This document shows positions 22,044 through 33,720 of a stretch of 64,000 nt of DNA, piece by piece. Position 1 is the first letter of the stretch; the number at the start of each line of letters is the position of its first letter. Under the pieces are notes generated by a model that was not told where the DNA came from, searched no databases, and saw only the letters and a list, made by a program, of their open reading frames with translations. The stretch spans positions 12,783,001-12,847,000 of the forward strand of contig NC_083382.1 in the NCBI RefSeq assembly GCF_031755915.1, written 5' to 3'. Position numbers and translations under genes: made by a program. Source of the DNA: Ziziphus jujuba. Its lineage: Eukaryota > Streptophyta > Magnoliopsida > Rosales > Rhamnaceae.

Positions 22044-23547
22044 ATGGCATTCAAATCCATCGACATATTTGCATTATCATTCTTGTTATTGTTAGCATCT
22101 ACAGTATCCCAAGCCACTGTCTTTGATCTCAACACCTATGGTGCAAAGCCCAATGCTGATATCACTCAGGTACATTACAATTTACATATATATATATATA
22201 TACATACACTATTCATATAAAAGTTTTCAATGCATATATACCATGCATAATGTGAGCGTTCAGGTCTATCACAGCAATGTTGTACATATACATAAAAATT
22301 TATCAAAATCAAGATGATGATTATGAGTGAATGATTTTTTAGGCTTTGGCGAATGCTTGGAAAGATGTATGTGCAGCAACATCTCCAAGCAAACTGGTAA
22401 TTCCGAGTGGGACATACACATTAACTGAAGCGAAACTACTAGGTCCATGCAAGGCACCCATTGAGGTTCAAATTCAAGGCACATTGCAGGCACCAGCGGT
22501 CATGACCAAGGCTTCCGATAATTGGGTTGTCATTGAACGTCTTGATGGTTTTACCTTAAACGGTGGAATTTTTGATGGCCAAGGCAAATCCTCTTATGGA
22601 AAACATTGTGCCAAAACAGACTACTGCGGGAAACTCCCAATCGTAAGTCTTTTTCTTTTAATTTCAATCTAACATTCGAATTAAGTTTCCACCATGTTCT
22701 TAGAATGAGCTTAAAAGAGGTTGAATCTACATGTGATACTGAATTCTACCATTATTTTAAAAAAAAAAATTTTTTTTACTGTTTTTAACAGAATATCAGA
22801 TACAACTTCATCACCAACTCGATCATCCGGGGGATAACCTCTCTAGACAGCAAACAGTTCCACATGAACGTTTTAGGCTGCAACAATGTCACATTTGACC
22901 ATGTCACAGTTACAGCTCCGGAAGATAGTCCCAACACCGACGGAATCCACATCGGTCGTTCGACGGGAATCAACATCACCGATTCAAACATCAAAACAGG
23001 AGATGACTGCATCTCTCTCGGCGACGGTGCCAAACAGATCACCGTCGTCAAAACAACATGCGGACCCGGCCACGGAATTAGTGTTGGAAGTCTTGGAAAG
23101 TATCCCAACGAAGAGCCCGTAGAGGGTGTGTTCATTAGGAATTGTACACTTACCAACACCCAAAATGGAGTCAGGATCAAAACTTGGCCGGATTCCCATG
23201 AAGGAACTGCCTCCGATATGCATTTCGAGGACATAATCATGAACAATGTTGGAAACCCAATCCTTATAGATCAAGAATATTGTCCATGGAATCAATGCAA
23301 GCTATCGGTTCCATCGAAAGTGAAGCTGAGCAAAGTGAGCTTTAAGAAAATAACAGGGACTTCTTCTACTCCCGTGGCTGTGAAACTTGTCTGTAGTGGT
23401 GGAGTGCCATGTGAGAATGTTGAAGTTGCTGATGTTAACCTGGCTTATTCTGGACCTTTAGGACCTGTTACATCTGTGTGCAAGAATGTTAAGCCCATCT
23501 TGTCTGGTACACAGACCCCATCTACTTGTGCTACCGCTGCTGCTTAA
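22044..23547 (+). CDS. Exopolygalacturonase-like protein 2 (GH28, pollen type)
   Basis: Paralogue of the gene at 10494. Exons 22044-22169, 22343-22642 and 22792-23547 use the same phase-0 GT-AG borders as PG1 and give 393 residues. The signal peptide (hydrophobic FALSFLLLLAST, cleavage likely after SQA) is followed by TVFDL. GH28 motifs are intact: NTDGIH, GDDCISLGDG, GPGHGISVGSLG and RIKTW. It should be a secreted pectin-degrading exo-enzyme. Differences from PG1 are mostly conservative substitutions in the mature protein (for example TDYCGK for QEYCGK and DSNIKTG for NTNIKTG), and the reading frame is fully open, so both copies look functional. Intron 1 carries an (AT)n run at about 22187-22204 that PG1 lacks. 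Confidence 0.93.
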
Positions 23548-24695
23548 TTGGAGATGGTGTGAAGATGATGATTAATTGATTGATTATGGTAGAAAAGAAA
23601 AGAAGCTAGCTGATTGCATCCCTTAGTCATCATGCATTGTTTCATTAGGAAAATGGAGTATTATGCTCTTGTTTTTGTTTTATTTTTTCATTTTTTTTAT
23701 TTTTTTATTTTTTGTCATCTCAATTTCTGTTCACCATTGATATTGATAATGATGTTACATCATTTCTAAGCTGGTGAAATAGGAATGGAGATGGAAAAAC
23801 AAAAATAGAAGATCTTCATATGAAAATAAATGCATGCTTGTACAAGGTGATTGAGAGCGTTTATGTAATTGTAGGAATTTATAGGTTAAATTTATAATAT
23901 ACATACATGAATAAAAATTTACATGAGAGAGCCTTTTATTCCTGTGTTACACTGGGGGCTCATTTTCTCTTATATTTCTCTTTTTTAACTTTTTTCTATT
24001 TTTTCATCTTGTTTAATGCATATATTATGTGGGTTGAGCTTTCATTTTTTTTTTTTTTAAAGTAGTGTTTTATGGACAAAAACACTTTCGCAAAAAATTT
24101 GATAAATAATATTGTTCTGTAGTCTTTAAAAAAAAGAATAATAATAATAACAATGATAATCTTGTTCAATAGTCAAAACTAATTGAAATTCATTCAAAAG
24201 TTACTTTTATATATGCATATCATTGGGATGAAATCCAATTAAAAGTTGGAATAATTTGCTATACAGAAATTTTTTATATTCCATCTGTCGTGGTTCCCCT
24301 AAATAATTATATCTTAGTCATATGTATAGATGGTAATTAATTTTCTGCCTAAAATTTAATAAAAATAAATATTGCTCTACCACTTAATATCGTACATAAA
24401 TAATGGTCATACTAAATACATTTAATTTAGGTTTCAAAAAAACTTTATTTAAAAAAATATTTAATTTAATTTTACCTTAATCCGCAACGATATGTACTCG
24501 CAAGTCGCAAGGAAGAAATATCTTTTCGAAACAACACGCACCGTTTTGAGTCTTACCTCTTCTTCTTCTTCTTCTTCTTTTCTTTTTTTTTTTTCCTTTT
24601 TTGTAAAACCATGCAACTCTTTTTCTTGGTGTCAAAGTTTGCCACTTTTTGCACGAACCCAAAAGTTCCTTATTACAAAACGAAGCGATATCTAT

Positions 24696-24750
24696 CCCCC
24701 CCCCCCCCCCCCCCACACACACCCACATATATATATATATATATATATAT
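24696..24750. repeat. Compound C19-(CA)n-(TA)n tract
   Basis: Nineteen C in a row (24696-24714) run directly into a CA stretch and then TATATA. Homopolymer C runs this long are rare in AT-rich plant DNA. Confidence 0.9.
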
Positions 24751-25001
24751 TTGTTACGGCCTCTGTTCAAGTTCAACCACTCCATCACTTCCTGAAATCT
24801 GAATTTTCCAAGGTGATCTCTATCTCTCTCTCTGTATTAATTTTGTTTTCATATATAAATTTTCATATATTATATTTTATTTGATGGGGTTTATATATTA
24901 CTTTGATTTTGAGGAAACTAAATGAACCCAATGAAAGTTTAGTACAGGAAATTAATTTTCGTTTCGGGATAAGCTTGCTTTTCAAGATCAATATTGAAGA
25001 C

Positions 25002-25004
<3 letters not shown>

Positions 25005-25037
<33 letters not shown>
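25005..25037. repeat. (AG)n microsatellite upstream of GEX1
   Basis: About 16 AG units lie roughly 475 bp upstream of the GEX1 start codon. GAGA tracts occur in many plant promoters and leaders; no function is shown here. Confidence 0.9.
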
Positions 25038-25042
<5 letters not shown>

Positions 25043-25510
25043 AAAAAAAGAAAAAAGGGGCATCTTTGCTTTTCCTTATGTAATGACTGGAATACTTTTC
25101 TTCAGTAGGTAATTTCAAGCATAAAAGATATCAAAATTCTGGTGTTTTTGATTAATTCATTTGCAAACTATATTTTCTCTGTCAATGGTATTTACTGGTT
25201 TACTAATTGTTGAACAGGTATACTATCCAATATTGCAGCAATTTGAATAAATTTTATCATAAATCACTTTTCTTTCTTTGAATTATGGTTTTCCTTTTGT
25301 TGTCTGTTTATTCTCTTTCACAAAATTTCCTCAACAATATCCCTCAAACTTTCTGATTTTAACACTGTATTTAAGTTATATTATCTGTCTCTTGACTAAT
25401 ACAGACTTATGCATTGAAAGCACAAGTATACATTATACGGAATTTGTAACATGCAGGTTAGGAAGACATTGGCAAATCCAAAAAGAATAGAATCAACAAA
25501 CTAGTACCAA

Positions 25511-27804
25511 ATGGGCCATCAGAGATATCTTATTTTGGTGCTGATCTCACTTTTCTTGTCAAAGTCTTGCTTGTCATCATGGTTTCCGTTTTCTTTTGGC
25601 AAGACACAATATAGTCAGCACCACCCTTATGAGACTCTGGAAATTACCTGCGGTTCTGCTGCTGAATTCTCCATTAATTCTCTCAACGACGAAAAGGGAA
25701 TCGAAAGGATCAACAATGCTAAAAGAAAACTAATTGGATCTAAATCCTGTTGGCATGATGCTTATCAACTAATATTTGCAGCATGCTCCGAAATTGTTAA
25801 TGATGACAATGAGAAGAGGAAGAGATTTGCTTGGGATCTAAGTAATTGCTTTCAAAAGGATACTGGAAGACCTTTATTTCCTTCTTGTTATGCCAGTTCT
25901 CCTATGAAAGAATGCCTCAAAAAACTTGACAACGATGCTCTTCATACTTATCGCCAATTCTTCCTAGAAACCAACTCTATTTGCCATCAATTACAGTAAG
26001 TTTTGGTGCTATATATATCTTTTGGCTTTGTTAACATTCTTGCTTTGTACGGATAACACAATTTGAAGTCTGACATGTTTTCTGATGTTCTTTTTTTAAT
26101 TCCAGGTCTGATATATTCAAGCGTCAAACAGAAAGATTGGTGGATGATCTAACAAAATCAGCTGATTATGCAGAGGAAAAATTAGAAAGCATTGAAGAGA
26201 AGTCAGGGCATTTGTTGCAGGGCACAAAAGATATACATGAGTCTTTGGCCTCAATAGACCAACAAACCCATCAACTGTCTGAGACTTCGAAGAATGTTAG
26301 CGATTACATTTGTGATATATTGAAACAGTCCGAAGCAGTATTTGAGAAATCTGAGAAAATTTCAGCTTCTCAAACTGAATTGCAAAAGGGTCAAGAGAAA
26401 ATGAAGGAAAAGATAGAAAAAGGGATGGTGATGCTTCATGAGTCTTACCACAATATGAGTAACGAAATAGGAAATTTACAGGATGAGACTACTCGGATAG
26501 AAAAGAAGATAACTATAGTAGGAGATACCTTGTGTGCAAAGATGAGCAAGACTCAAGACAAAGCTGATGATATTGGAAATGTTTCGGAGATTTTGTTGGA
26601 AAGGGAAAAACAACTTCTACAAGGCCAATCTGCAGCTCTTGAAGGGCTTCAGTCGCTTAATGAATTTCAATCTCAAGCTCTAGAAGAAAGCAGGTGAAAA
26701 ACAACAATTCTCTGCCTTGTCCAGCAAGGACAAATTCAAACGATCTATTTAGTTTTAGTACCCAAAGATGTTGGAAATTGCAGGGGTGTGTTGCAGCGGC
26801 TAACTCAATTTGGTCATGAGCAACAGGAAGAGCTTCTTCGGCGACAGGAACTGCTTCGGCGAGCCAATGACCATTTGGTTCAGAATTCAAAGTTATTATT
26901 GGCTGCTCAGGTTACTTGTTTTTATTTAAATTTCATATTGAATAATGTTAACTTTTCTTCTTAAATGTTTTTTAACATCGAAAATGTTCCTAACACAGGA
27001 AGGATTTGAACAAAAGCAAGCATCCATGTTTGTTGCTCTAGAAAAGCTCTTTGCTTTGCATAATGCCTTGTTGCTTGAATCAAGAGTAATGAAAGCTATC
27101 TTCATCCACTCCATAGCTACATTCATTCTTTATATATTTACCAGTACAAAGCAAACTTACACAGTGAGACACAAACTTTATATGGGTATGCATGCTGTGA
27201 CAAAGTAATTTAAAACTTTTGAAATTAGAAGTTGTTAATTTAATTTTTTGGGCTAAGAAATTGGTGTAGGAATGATTTGATTTTCAGGTTTATGTGCCAC
27301 ATTCTTGGTTGAATTTGCAGTACTTCGATTTACAAATAATAATATCGAGCTGCAATCTTGGTTAATCAACATAGTGAGGTCTCTTTCCGCGCTTATTGCT
27401 GCCATTAAGTTATTACATGCTATTTTAACATACAAGTAAGTCATAAATATCATATCAGCAGATGCAAGGATTATTATTATTATTTTTTTAAATCTTTTAA
27501 ATATCCTGATAAGCATATAATTGGATTTTCTGTGACTATTTACAGAGATTATGAGATGCTGAACTACATTATGCTGAAAAAACTGACAGAGGAAGTCGCC
27601 AACATACACAAAATTGCATTGTTATCTTGGGAAACAGACAGTGAAGAGGACTGGTCTACATGGATTGACTGTGATGTATCAGATGGCATTGACAATCTAA
27701 AGGACTCTGATCATGGTAATTTAGGAGGAGAAGAAGAAGTTGGAGAGAATTTCAATCCAGCTTCTTTAATTCATAGATATAATCTTCGTAGTCAAGCTAG
27801 TTAA
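25511..27804 (+). CDS. GEX1: GEX1/KAR5-family nuclear envelope protein for karyogamy
   Basis: GEX1 is the plant member of the KAR5/Brambleberry family, which is needed for fusion of gamete nuclei and acts in gametes and early embryos. Six exons: 25511-25995, 26106-26693, 26784-26910, 26999-27185, 27288-27435 and 27546-27804; all are GT-AG with matching phases, giving 597 residues, close to Arabidopsis GEX1. Residues 1-23 form a signal peptide. A Cys-rich lumenal domain follows (Cys 47, 80, 92, 113, 126, 135, 158; WDLSNCFQKDTGRPLFPSC is the family hallmark). A long coiled-coil region comes next, then hydrophobic segments (AIFIHSIATFILYIFTS, and another pair in exon 5) and an acidic, Trp-containing tail ending YNLRSQAS. 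The frame is fully open. Confidence 0.93.
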
Positions 27805-30374
27805 TGTAATTATAAATTACTTCCAACAAGAACCTAAAGTAATCTCTTCTGTTAATTGTTTAATCAGGATATATTGAATCTAGGTAGGATAGGATATTTT
27901 CCATTCACTAAATTTGAATTAACAATTCAAGATTCTAACATAACTATTCTGGTGAAAATAAAAGATTATACTATAAAGTTTACTCTGCTGTCAGCATATA
28001 ATGAACAAAGCGATCACCATCTCACAATCATTCTCACCATAGATATGGTAAACTTCATGTAGAGATGGAAAACTATTTATCACCTTTTAACTCCATACCA
28101 TTATTCTCTTCTGCACTCCATTGAAAATTCCTTTCAGGTAAGCACCAAACATTTTAGTACGATAAACATTTTAAATTCCTTACATTATTATGTACTTTTG
28201 TTCAAAAGCCTCGAGGTCGTTTAGGCTTTAGACTGGAAATTTTGCTCCTTTGACATAATGTATCAAAAAGTACAAGAACATTGGCGAGATGCAGAACATA
28301 GCATTAGTTATTTTGTAGTTACCTGAGTGTAAAAGGTATTTGATTATTCATCTCAGATTTATGATAATAATTCTATTAGATTTTCTACTTTTATTTTTCT
28401 TATAAGAATACAACAACCATTTAAACTCCCTAATACCTGTAACTAAGAATGTTTTTCATAATAGTTTATTTGTTGTTGAGAACGATTTGTTTTCTTAATG
28501 TTTGTTAAGTTAAACATGTACTTTATGAAATTTATATTTAGTTGATTTGTGGTCTGTCTACGGTCCTTCTGTTCTTGTTGTTTTTGCTCTTTTGTTTATT
28601 ATAGTACAGGATTCGGGTGAAACAACTGCTTTATGGGATGCATTTTCGAAGTGATATACGTGGCACTTTTTGATGGTTTTAACCTCTTTCCAACTTATTT
28701 CATTTCATATTAGGTTTTATAGGTTTTGATCATTGACATTATTATGGATTTAAAAAGAGATATATATTTTTTTTTCCCGATTGCTCATTTTCCTTAGATT
28801 TGGAAAATAGTAAATTTTTTAGTGGAGTAATTGAATTGTTATTTCTTGCATTAAACCATGCCAGTTTACTTCATATATTAATGAAATTTATGTTGAATTG
28901 ATTGTGATATTTTATTTCTATAAATATTTTGATGAAAATGATAAATTTTGAATCTTTTTTGTCATCCCTGACACCCTGTACCTGTTTGACCATGAATGAT
29001 ACATCATCTCTTCCGACGGTTGGATTAGAATTTCAGGACAAGCTATAAAACAGAGTGCGTAACTGACATATATATATATTTTTTATTTTAAGTGCACTGG
29101 CTATAATCAGTAAGTCATTTATAAGTTAAATTTATTTCAACATAGCTTTGGGACATATATTATTTATAATATTTAGTTAGTCTGTTAGACTAAAGGATAA
29201 GTTTTATTTAGAAATTTATTTGGTTTATTTATATTTTATTATTATTATATATATATATTATTAAATTATTATTTCGATATATGTTAAAATTAATAGATAA
29301 GTCATATGACATATACATGATTTCATGCTTTAAAAGACTAGGTTTTATTGATAAGGTAAATCGATGAGATTACATATGACATATTTTTCTTAAGGTTCGT
29401 GAGATCACAACTGATCTCGGAGAAAGAGGGTTAAAGATCAGGATGTCTATTTAACCACTGCTGTTATGTTATGTTATATTTTGCAGGATCACAAATTATA
29501 TCAAATTTCAGTGACTGATTTTGCAAGTTAGTGATTCTAATTTATTTAATATTTTTAAGACAGTAAAATATTGTGTGTATGATATAGAGGGAATAATGCT
29601 GAACATGTCAGATTATTTACAATAACACTAACATCTAGCATCAGAGTCACACCTTTTTAATTTACTGTATACTTTGATATGCTAATCTGTCTGTCGAGCT
29701 ATGTTTTATAAATATATATATATGTATATATACATATTGATATATGTTTTTTGATTGGTGATATGAGCTCTCCTCGATTGCATGAATTGATTATTTACAA
29801 TTTTTTCGTGTCATTTATTTTGATAAATATTAGGAAATTAATTTTCATGTGGTTGGGAATTGTTTGTAGACCATCATATATGAAACTAATTTTTTATTAA
29901 ACTTGATTTAAGCTTATCTAACAAAATTGTTTTGCATGAAACTGTGAACTGGGATGATTTTAAAACACTTTTATGTATGGACTAGAATGTATTTGAGTCT
30001 TTAATTTGGTCTGAAACACCGTGAAACCCATGGCTATATCTAAGGTGATTGGGCATTGGTTTTAGGTTGAAATTGGTCTAAATTGGACATAGATTCCCAT
30101 TTCTCATCACCAAATGATCAATTTGCCATCGTAATGGTCTGAAATGGTGGCTGGAATGGTTGGTTTCAAGATGAAACCAAGTCGCACGACCCGGTTAGAT
30201 AGTAAGAGGTCCCGGCTGCATCCACAGGTTGAAAATGGTTTGAAATGCATGTCATTTGGCCTCTTCATTAGGCCAAAAGAAATGTTGTTTAGAAGAGCTG
30301 GCATCAACACATTGACTGTCAGCAAGCTTTTTTAAAAAAGCTTAAAAAATAATAATATATTTTGATGTGATATC
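27805..30374. other. Gene-poor spacer after GEX1
   Basis: No gene or clear transposon is recognised. The first 350 bp probably hold the GEX1 3' UTR. The rest is AT-rich, with short (AT)n runs near 29065 and 29711, and a T-rich stretch at 28768. Some stretches (28970-29050) look like decayed repeat DNA but cannot be assigned. Confidence 0.5.
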
Positions 30375-30710
30375 AGTATGATCAGGGAAGCAAAAATCGT
30401 CGAGATGGTGGAAATGTCGGCGACAGTTTTGGTTGTCGACCCTGTCCGACACCGACAGGGGAGGGGGGGGGGGGAAGAAGTTTCTTGCATGCGTGTCATC
30501 GATTTGTTGCCGGAATCGTCCATTGTCGGTGAAGATCTCGGATTTTGGGTGGATAAGGTGGAAAGATCGGTCGGTTGTCGACGGGAGAATGTGGAAATTT
30601 CTGGGATATATCGGCCAGACTGGTTGGGTGTGTTTGTGTTGATTTGTGTGTGTGTTTGATGTGTGTTTGGTTTGTGGTAATCAGCCAGGAGAAGAACTAA
30701 AGGGGAAAGA

Positions 30711-30930
30711 GATGGGGATACACAGAGAGAAGAAAAGAGAAGAGAAGAGAAGAGAAGAGAAAGAGGAGAGAAGAGATCGGCCGAGAATGAAAAAGTTTGA
30801 AGAGATGGCCGGCCGAGAAGAGAGAAGAGGGGAAAGAAAGGGCCAGCCGGAAGGGGGAAGAGATGGGGGGATACACAGAGAGAAAAAAAGAGAAGAGAAG
30901 AGAAGGGAGAGGGCCGAAATTGGGAATTTT
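30711..30930 (+). repeat. Purine-rich GA tract, two tandem units of about 151 bp
   Basis: GATGGGGATACACAGAGAGA at 30711 and GATGGGGGGATACACAGAGA at 30863 each open a unit of (AGAGA)-rich sequence. Nearly the whole stretch is purine on the plus strand. It lies in the left part of the hAT element. A G12 run occurs just upstream at about 30463-30474. Confidence 0.8.
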
Positions 30931-31685
30931 GTTTTTTTTTTGTTTTTTTTTTTGTTGGTTGTTATTAGCTTAAAAAAAAAAATTGAATGAGAGGGTGAGA
31001 GCCGAAATTGAGGAAATAAAATGTGAATGAGAATGCATGAATGAATGTGCCGAAATGATTGATTGTTTGATTTTTTTTTTTCAAAATATTAATCAAGTAG
31101 GATACCGAAAGTATAGGAAAAAAATTTGAAATGAAAAAAATAATAAGTTTACAGCTATGAATTCACATGTTCGACTGAAAAAGTAAAGTGATGGAAAGAA
31201 AAAATCACCAAGAAATTGCAGAAACAAATAATACAATGAGAGAATTGCGGGGAGAAATAATAAAATAAAATTATTATAGACAAGTTGGTGCTGTCGTATT
31301 TGTTTTCTTTTTAACTTTAAAAGTACAAACATTCACGAGACAACTATAATTTTGAAGAAATAAGGAAATGAGTGTAGTATAAAAATGCGTGTATAGTATC
31401 TCAACCATATTTTGATGTTTTGAATTCTTCTGTTTCAGCATAAATCATAGAGAGAGTAAATATAAAGTTTCAGAAAAATGAAATTGAGTGCACGCGAAGT
31501 TGTCACTGAAGTAATTAGTTTTTAATATTCTTTTATTTCTTTATTTAACATTTATATTCATAAAAGGAAGAACTTTTGGAAGATCCACGTTAGAAAAAAA
31601 GTCTTAATTCACAATTTCTAGATCCTCAAAAGTAAGCATTTCAATAATAAATATTGTTAAAATTATGTCTATTATTTAACAATTT

Positions 31686-33720
31686 CTAATTATTATTGTT
31701 ATTATTGTTATTAATATTGTTATTATTTATATTATTATTAATATTGTTATTATTATTATTATTATCATTATTGTTATTAATATTGTTATTATTTATATTA
31801 TTATTAATATTGTTATTATTGTTATTTATTATTATTATTAATATTGTTATTATTGTTATTCTTCTTCTAATTATTATTGTTATTATACTTCTTATCGTTA
31901 TTACTATAAATGTTGTTATAATTATTATTAATATTGTTATTATGGTTATTATTCTTCTTCTTACTATTGTTATTATTATTATTATCATGTTGTCATTATT
32001 TATATTATTATTAATATTGTTATTATTATCATGATTGTTATTAATGTTGTTATTATTGTTGATGTTATTATTTTTATTAATGTAGTCATTATTATTTCTG
32101 TTATTAATATTATTATTAATGTTGTTATTATTGTTGTTTATTATTATTATTAATACTATTATTATTGTTATTCTTCTTCTAATTATTATTGTTGTTATAC
32201 TTATTATCGTTATTACTATAAATGTTGTTATTATTATTATGAATATTGTTATTACGGTTATTATTCTTCTTTTTACTATTGTTATTATTATTATTATCAT
32301 GTTGTCATTATTTATATTATTATTAATATTGTTATTATTATCATGATTGTTATTAATGTTGTTATTATTGTTGATGTTATTATTTTTATTAATGTAGTCA
32401 TTATTATTTCTATTATTAATATTATTATTAATGTTGTTATTATTGTTGTTTATTATTATTATTGTTATTTTTCTTCTAATTATTATTGTTATTATATTTA
32501 TTATCCTTATTAGTACTAATGTTGTTATTACTGTTATTAATATTGTTATTATGGTTATTATTCTTCTTTTTATTATTGTTATTATTATTATTATCAAGTT
32601 GTTATTATTTATATTATTAATAATATTGTTATTATTATTATTATTGTTATTAATATTGTTATTATTGTTGATGTTATTATTTTTATTAATGTAGTCATTA
32701 TTATTTCTATTATTAATATTATTATTAATATTGTTATTATTGTTGTTTATTATTATTATTAATATTATTATTATTGTTATTCTTCTTCTAATTATTATTG
32801 TTATTATACTTCTTATCGTTATTACTATAAATGTTGTTATAATTATTATTAATATTGTTATTATGGTTATTATTCTTCTTCTTACTATTGTTATTATTAT
32901 TATTATCATGTTGTCATTATTTATATTATTATTAATATTGTTATTATTATCATGATTGTTATTAATGTTGTTATTATTGTTGATGTTATTATTTTTGTTA
33001 ATGTAGTCATTATTATTTCTATTATTAATATTATTATTGTTGTTGTTTATTATTATTATTAATATTAATTTTATTGTTATTTTTCTTCTAATTATTATTG
33101 TTATTATATTTATTATCGTTATTAGTATTAATGTTGTTATTATTGTTATTAATATTGTTATTATGATTATTATTCTTCTTTTTATTATTGTTATTATTAT
33201 TATTATCAAGTTGTTATTATTTATATTATTAATAATATTGTTATTATTATCATTATTGTTATTAATATTGTTATTATTGTTGATGTTACTATTATTATTA
33301 ATGTAGTCAGTATTATTTTTATTATTAATATTATTATTAATATTGTTATTATTGTTGTTTATTATTATTATTAATATTATTGTTATTGTTATTTTTCTTC
33401 TAATTATTATTGTTATTATATTTATTATCGTTATTAGTATTATGTTGTTATTATTATTATTAATATTGTTATTATTGTTGTTTATTAATATTGTTATTAT
33501 TGTTATTCTTATTATTATTGAAATTATTATTACTTTTATTATTTTTTTACCTATTATTATTATTATTAATATTGTTATTATTGTTGTTTATTAATATTGT
33601 TATTATTGTTATTCTTATTATTATTGAAATTATTATTATTTTTATTATTTTTTTACTTGTTATTATTATTATTATTATTTTTCTTATTCTTATTGTTGTT
33701 CTTAATATTATTATTAACTT
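31686..33720. repeat. ATT-rich array with higher-order periodicity of about 300 bp
   Basis: Two kilobases consist almost wholly of TTA/ATT triplets with interspersed variants. Diagnostic variants recur at regular spacing: CATGTTGTCATT at 31986, 32298 and 32907, and CAAGTTGTTATT at 32595 and 33207, giving steps of 312, 297, 312 and 300. From 32298 onward the two types alternate, a dimer of about 610 bp. The right end has two 106-bp units (33475 and 33581). Long Asn/Ile-rich or Leu/Ile-rich frames over this region are artefacts of the triplet repeat. It sits between the left end and the transposase start of the hAT element. Confidence 0.9.

Larger units (their letters stand above)
13110..23650 (+). 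repeat. Segmental duplication, copy B (ThrRS + PG2)
   Basis: Partner of the block at about 1960-12140. The leader at 13200-13370 (ATTAATTAATAA, AAATCAGTA, ACACAACAGCCACACCA) matches 2005-2215 of copy A. The 13460-15260 segment, an RNase H-like relic plus a non-autonomous hAT element, has no counterpart in copy A. Both genes in this copy are intact. Limits were estimated by eye. Confidence 0.8.
23650..25510. other. Spacer between PG2 and GEX1, with GEX1 5' leader at its end
   Basis: No protein gene is recognised. It is AT-rich with (TCT)n at 24557-24582, a C19 run plus CA/TA repeats at 24696-24750 and (GA)n at 25005-25037. TGCAG at 25452-25456 could be an acceptor of a 5' UTR intron just before the GEX1 start, but this is not proven. 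Confidence 0.5.

Noticed and set aside
24492..24884. 130-codon frame with Ser run and Pro run
   Set aside because: Ser, Pro and Ile-Tyr runs come from (TCT)n, C19 and (TA)n microsatellites.
31686..33209. A 507-codon Asn/Ile-rich frame on the minus strand and Leu/Ile-rich frames on the plus strand
   Set aside because: Pure consequence of a triplet (ATT) array: all three frames on a strand stay open, with no domain, splice signal or start context.
31686..33720. Regular spacing suggestive of a CRISPR-like array
   Set aside because: Eukaryotic ATT satellite: no short identical repeats separated by unique spacers.
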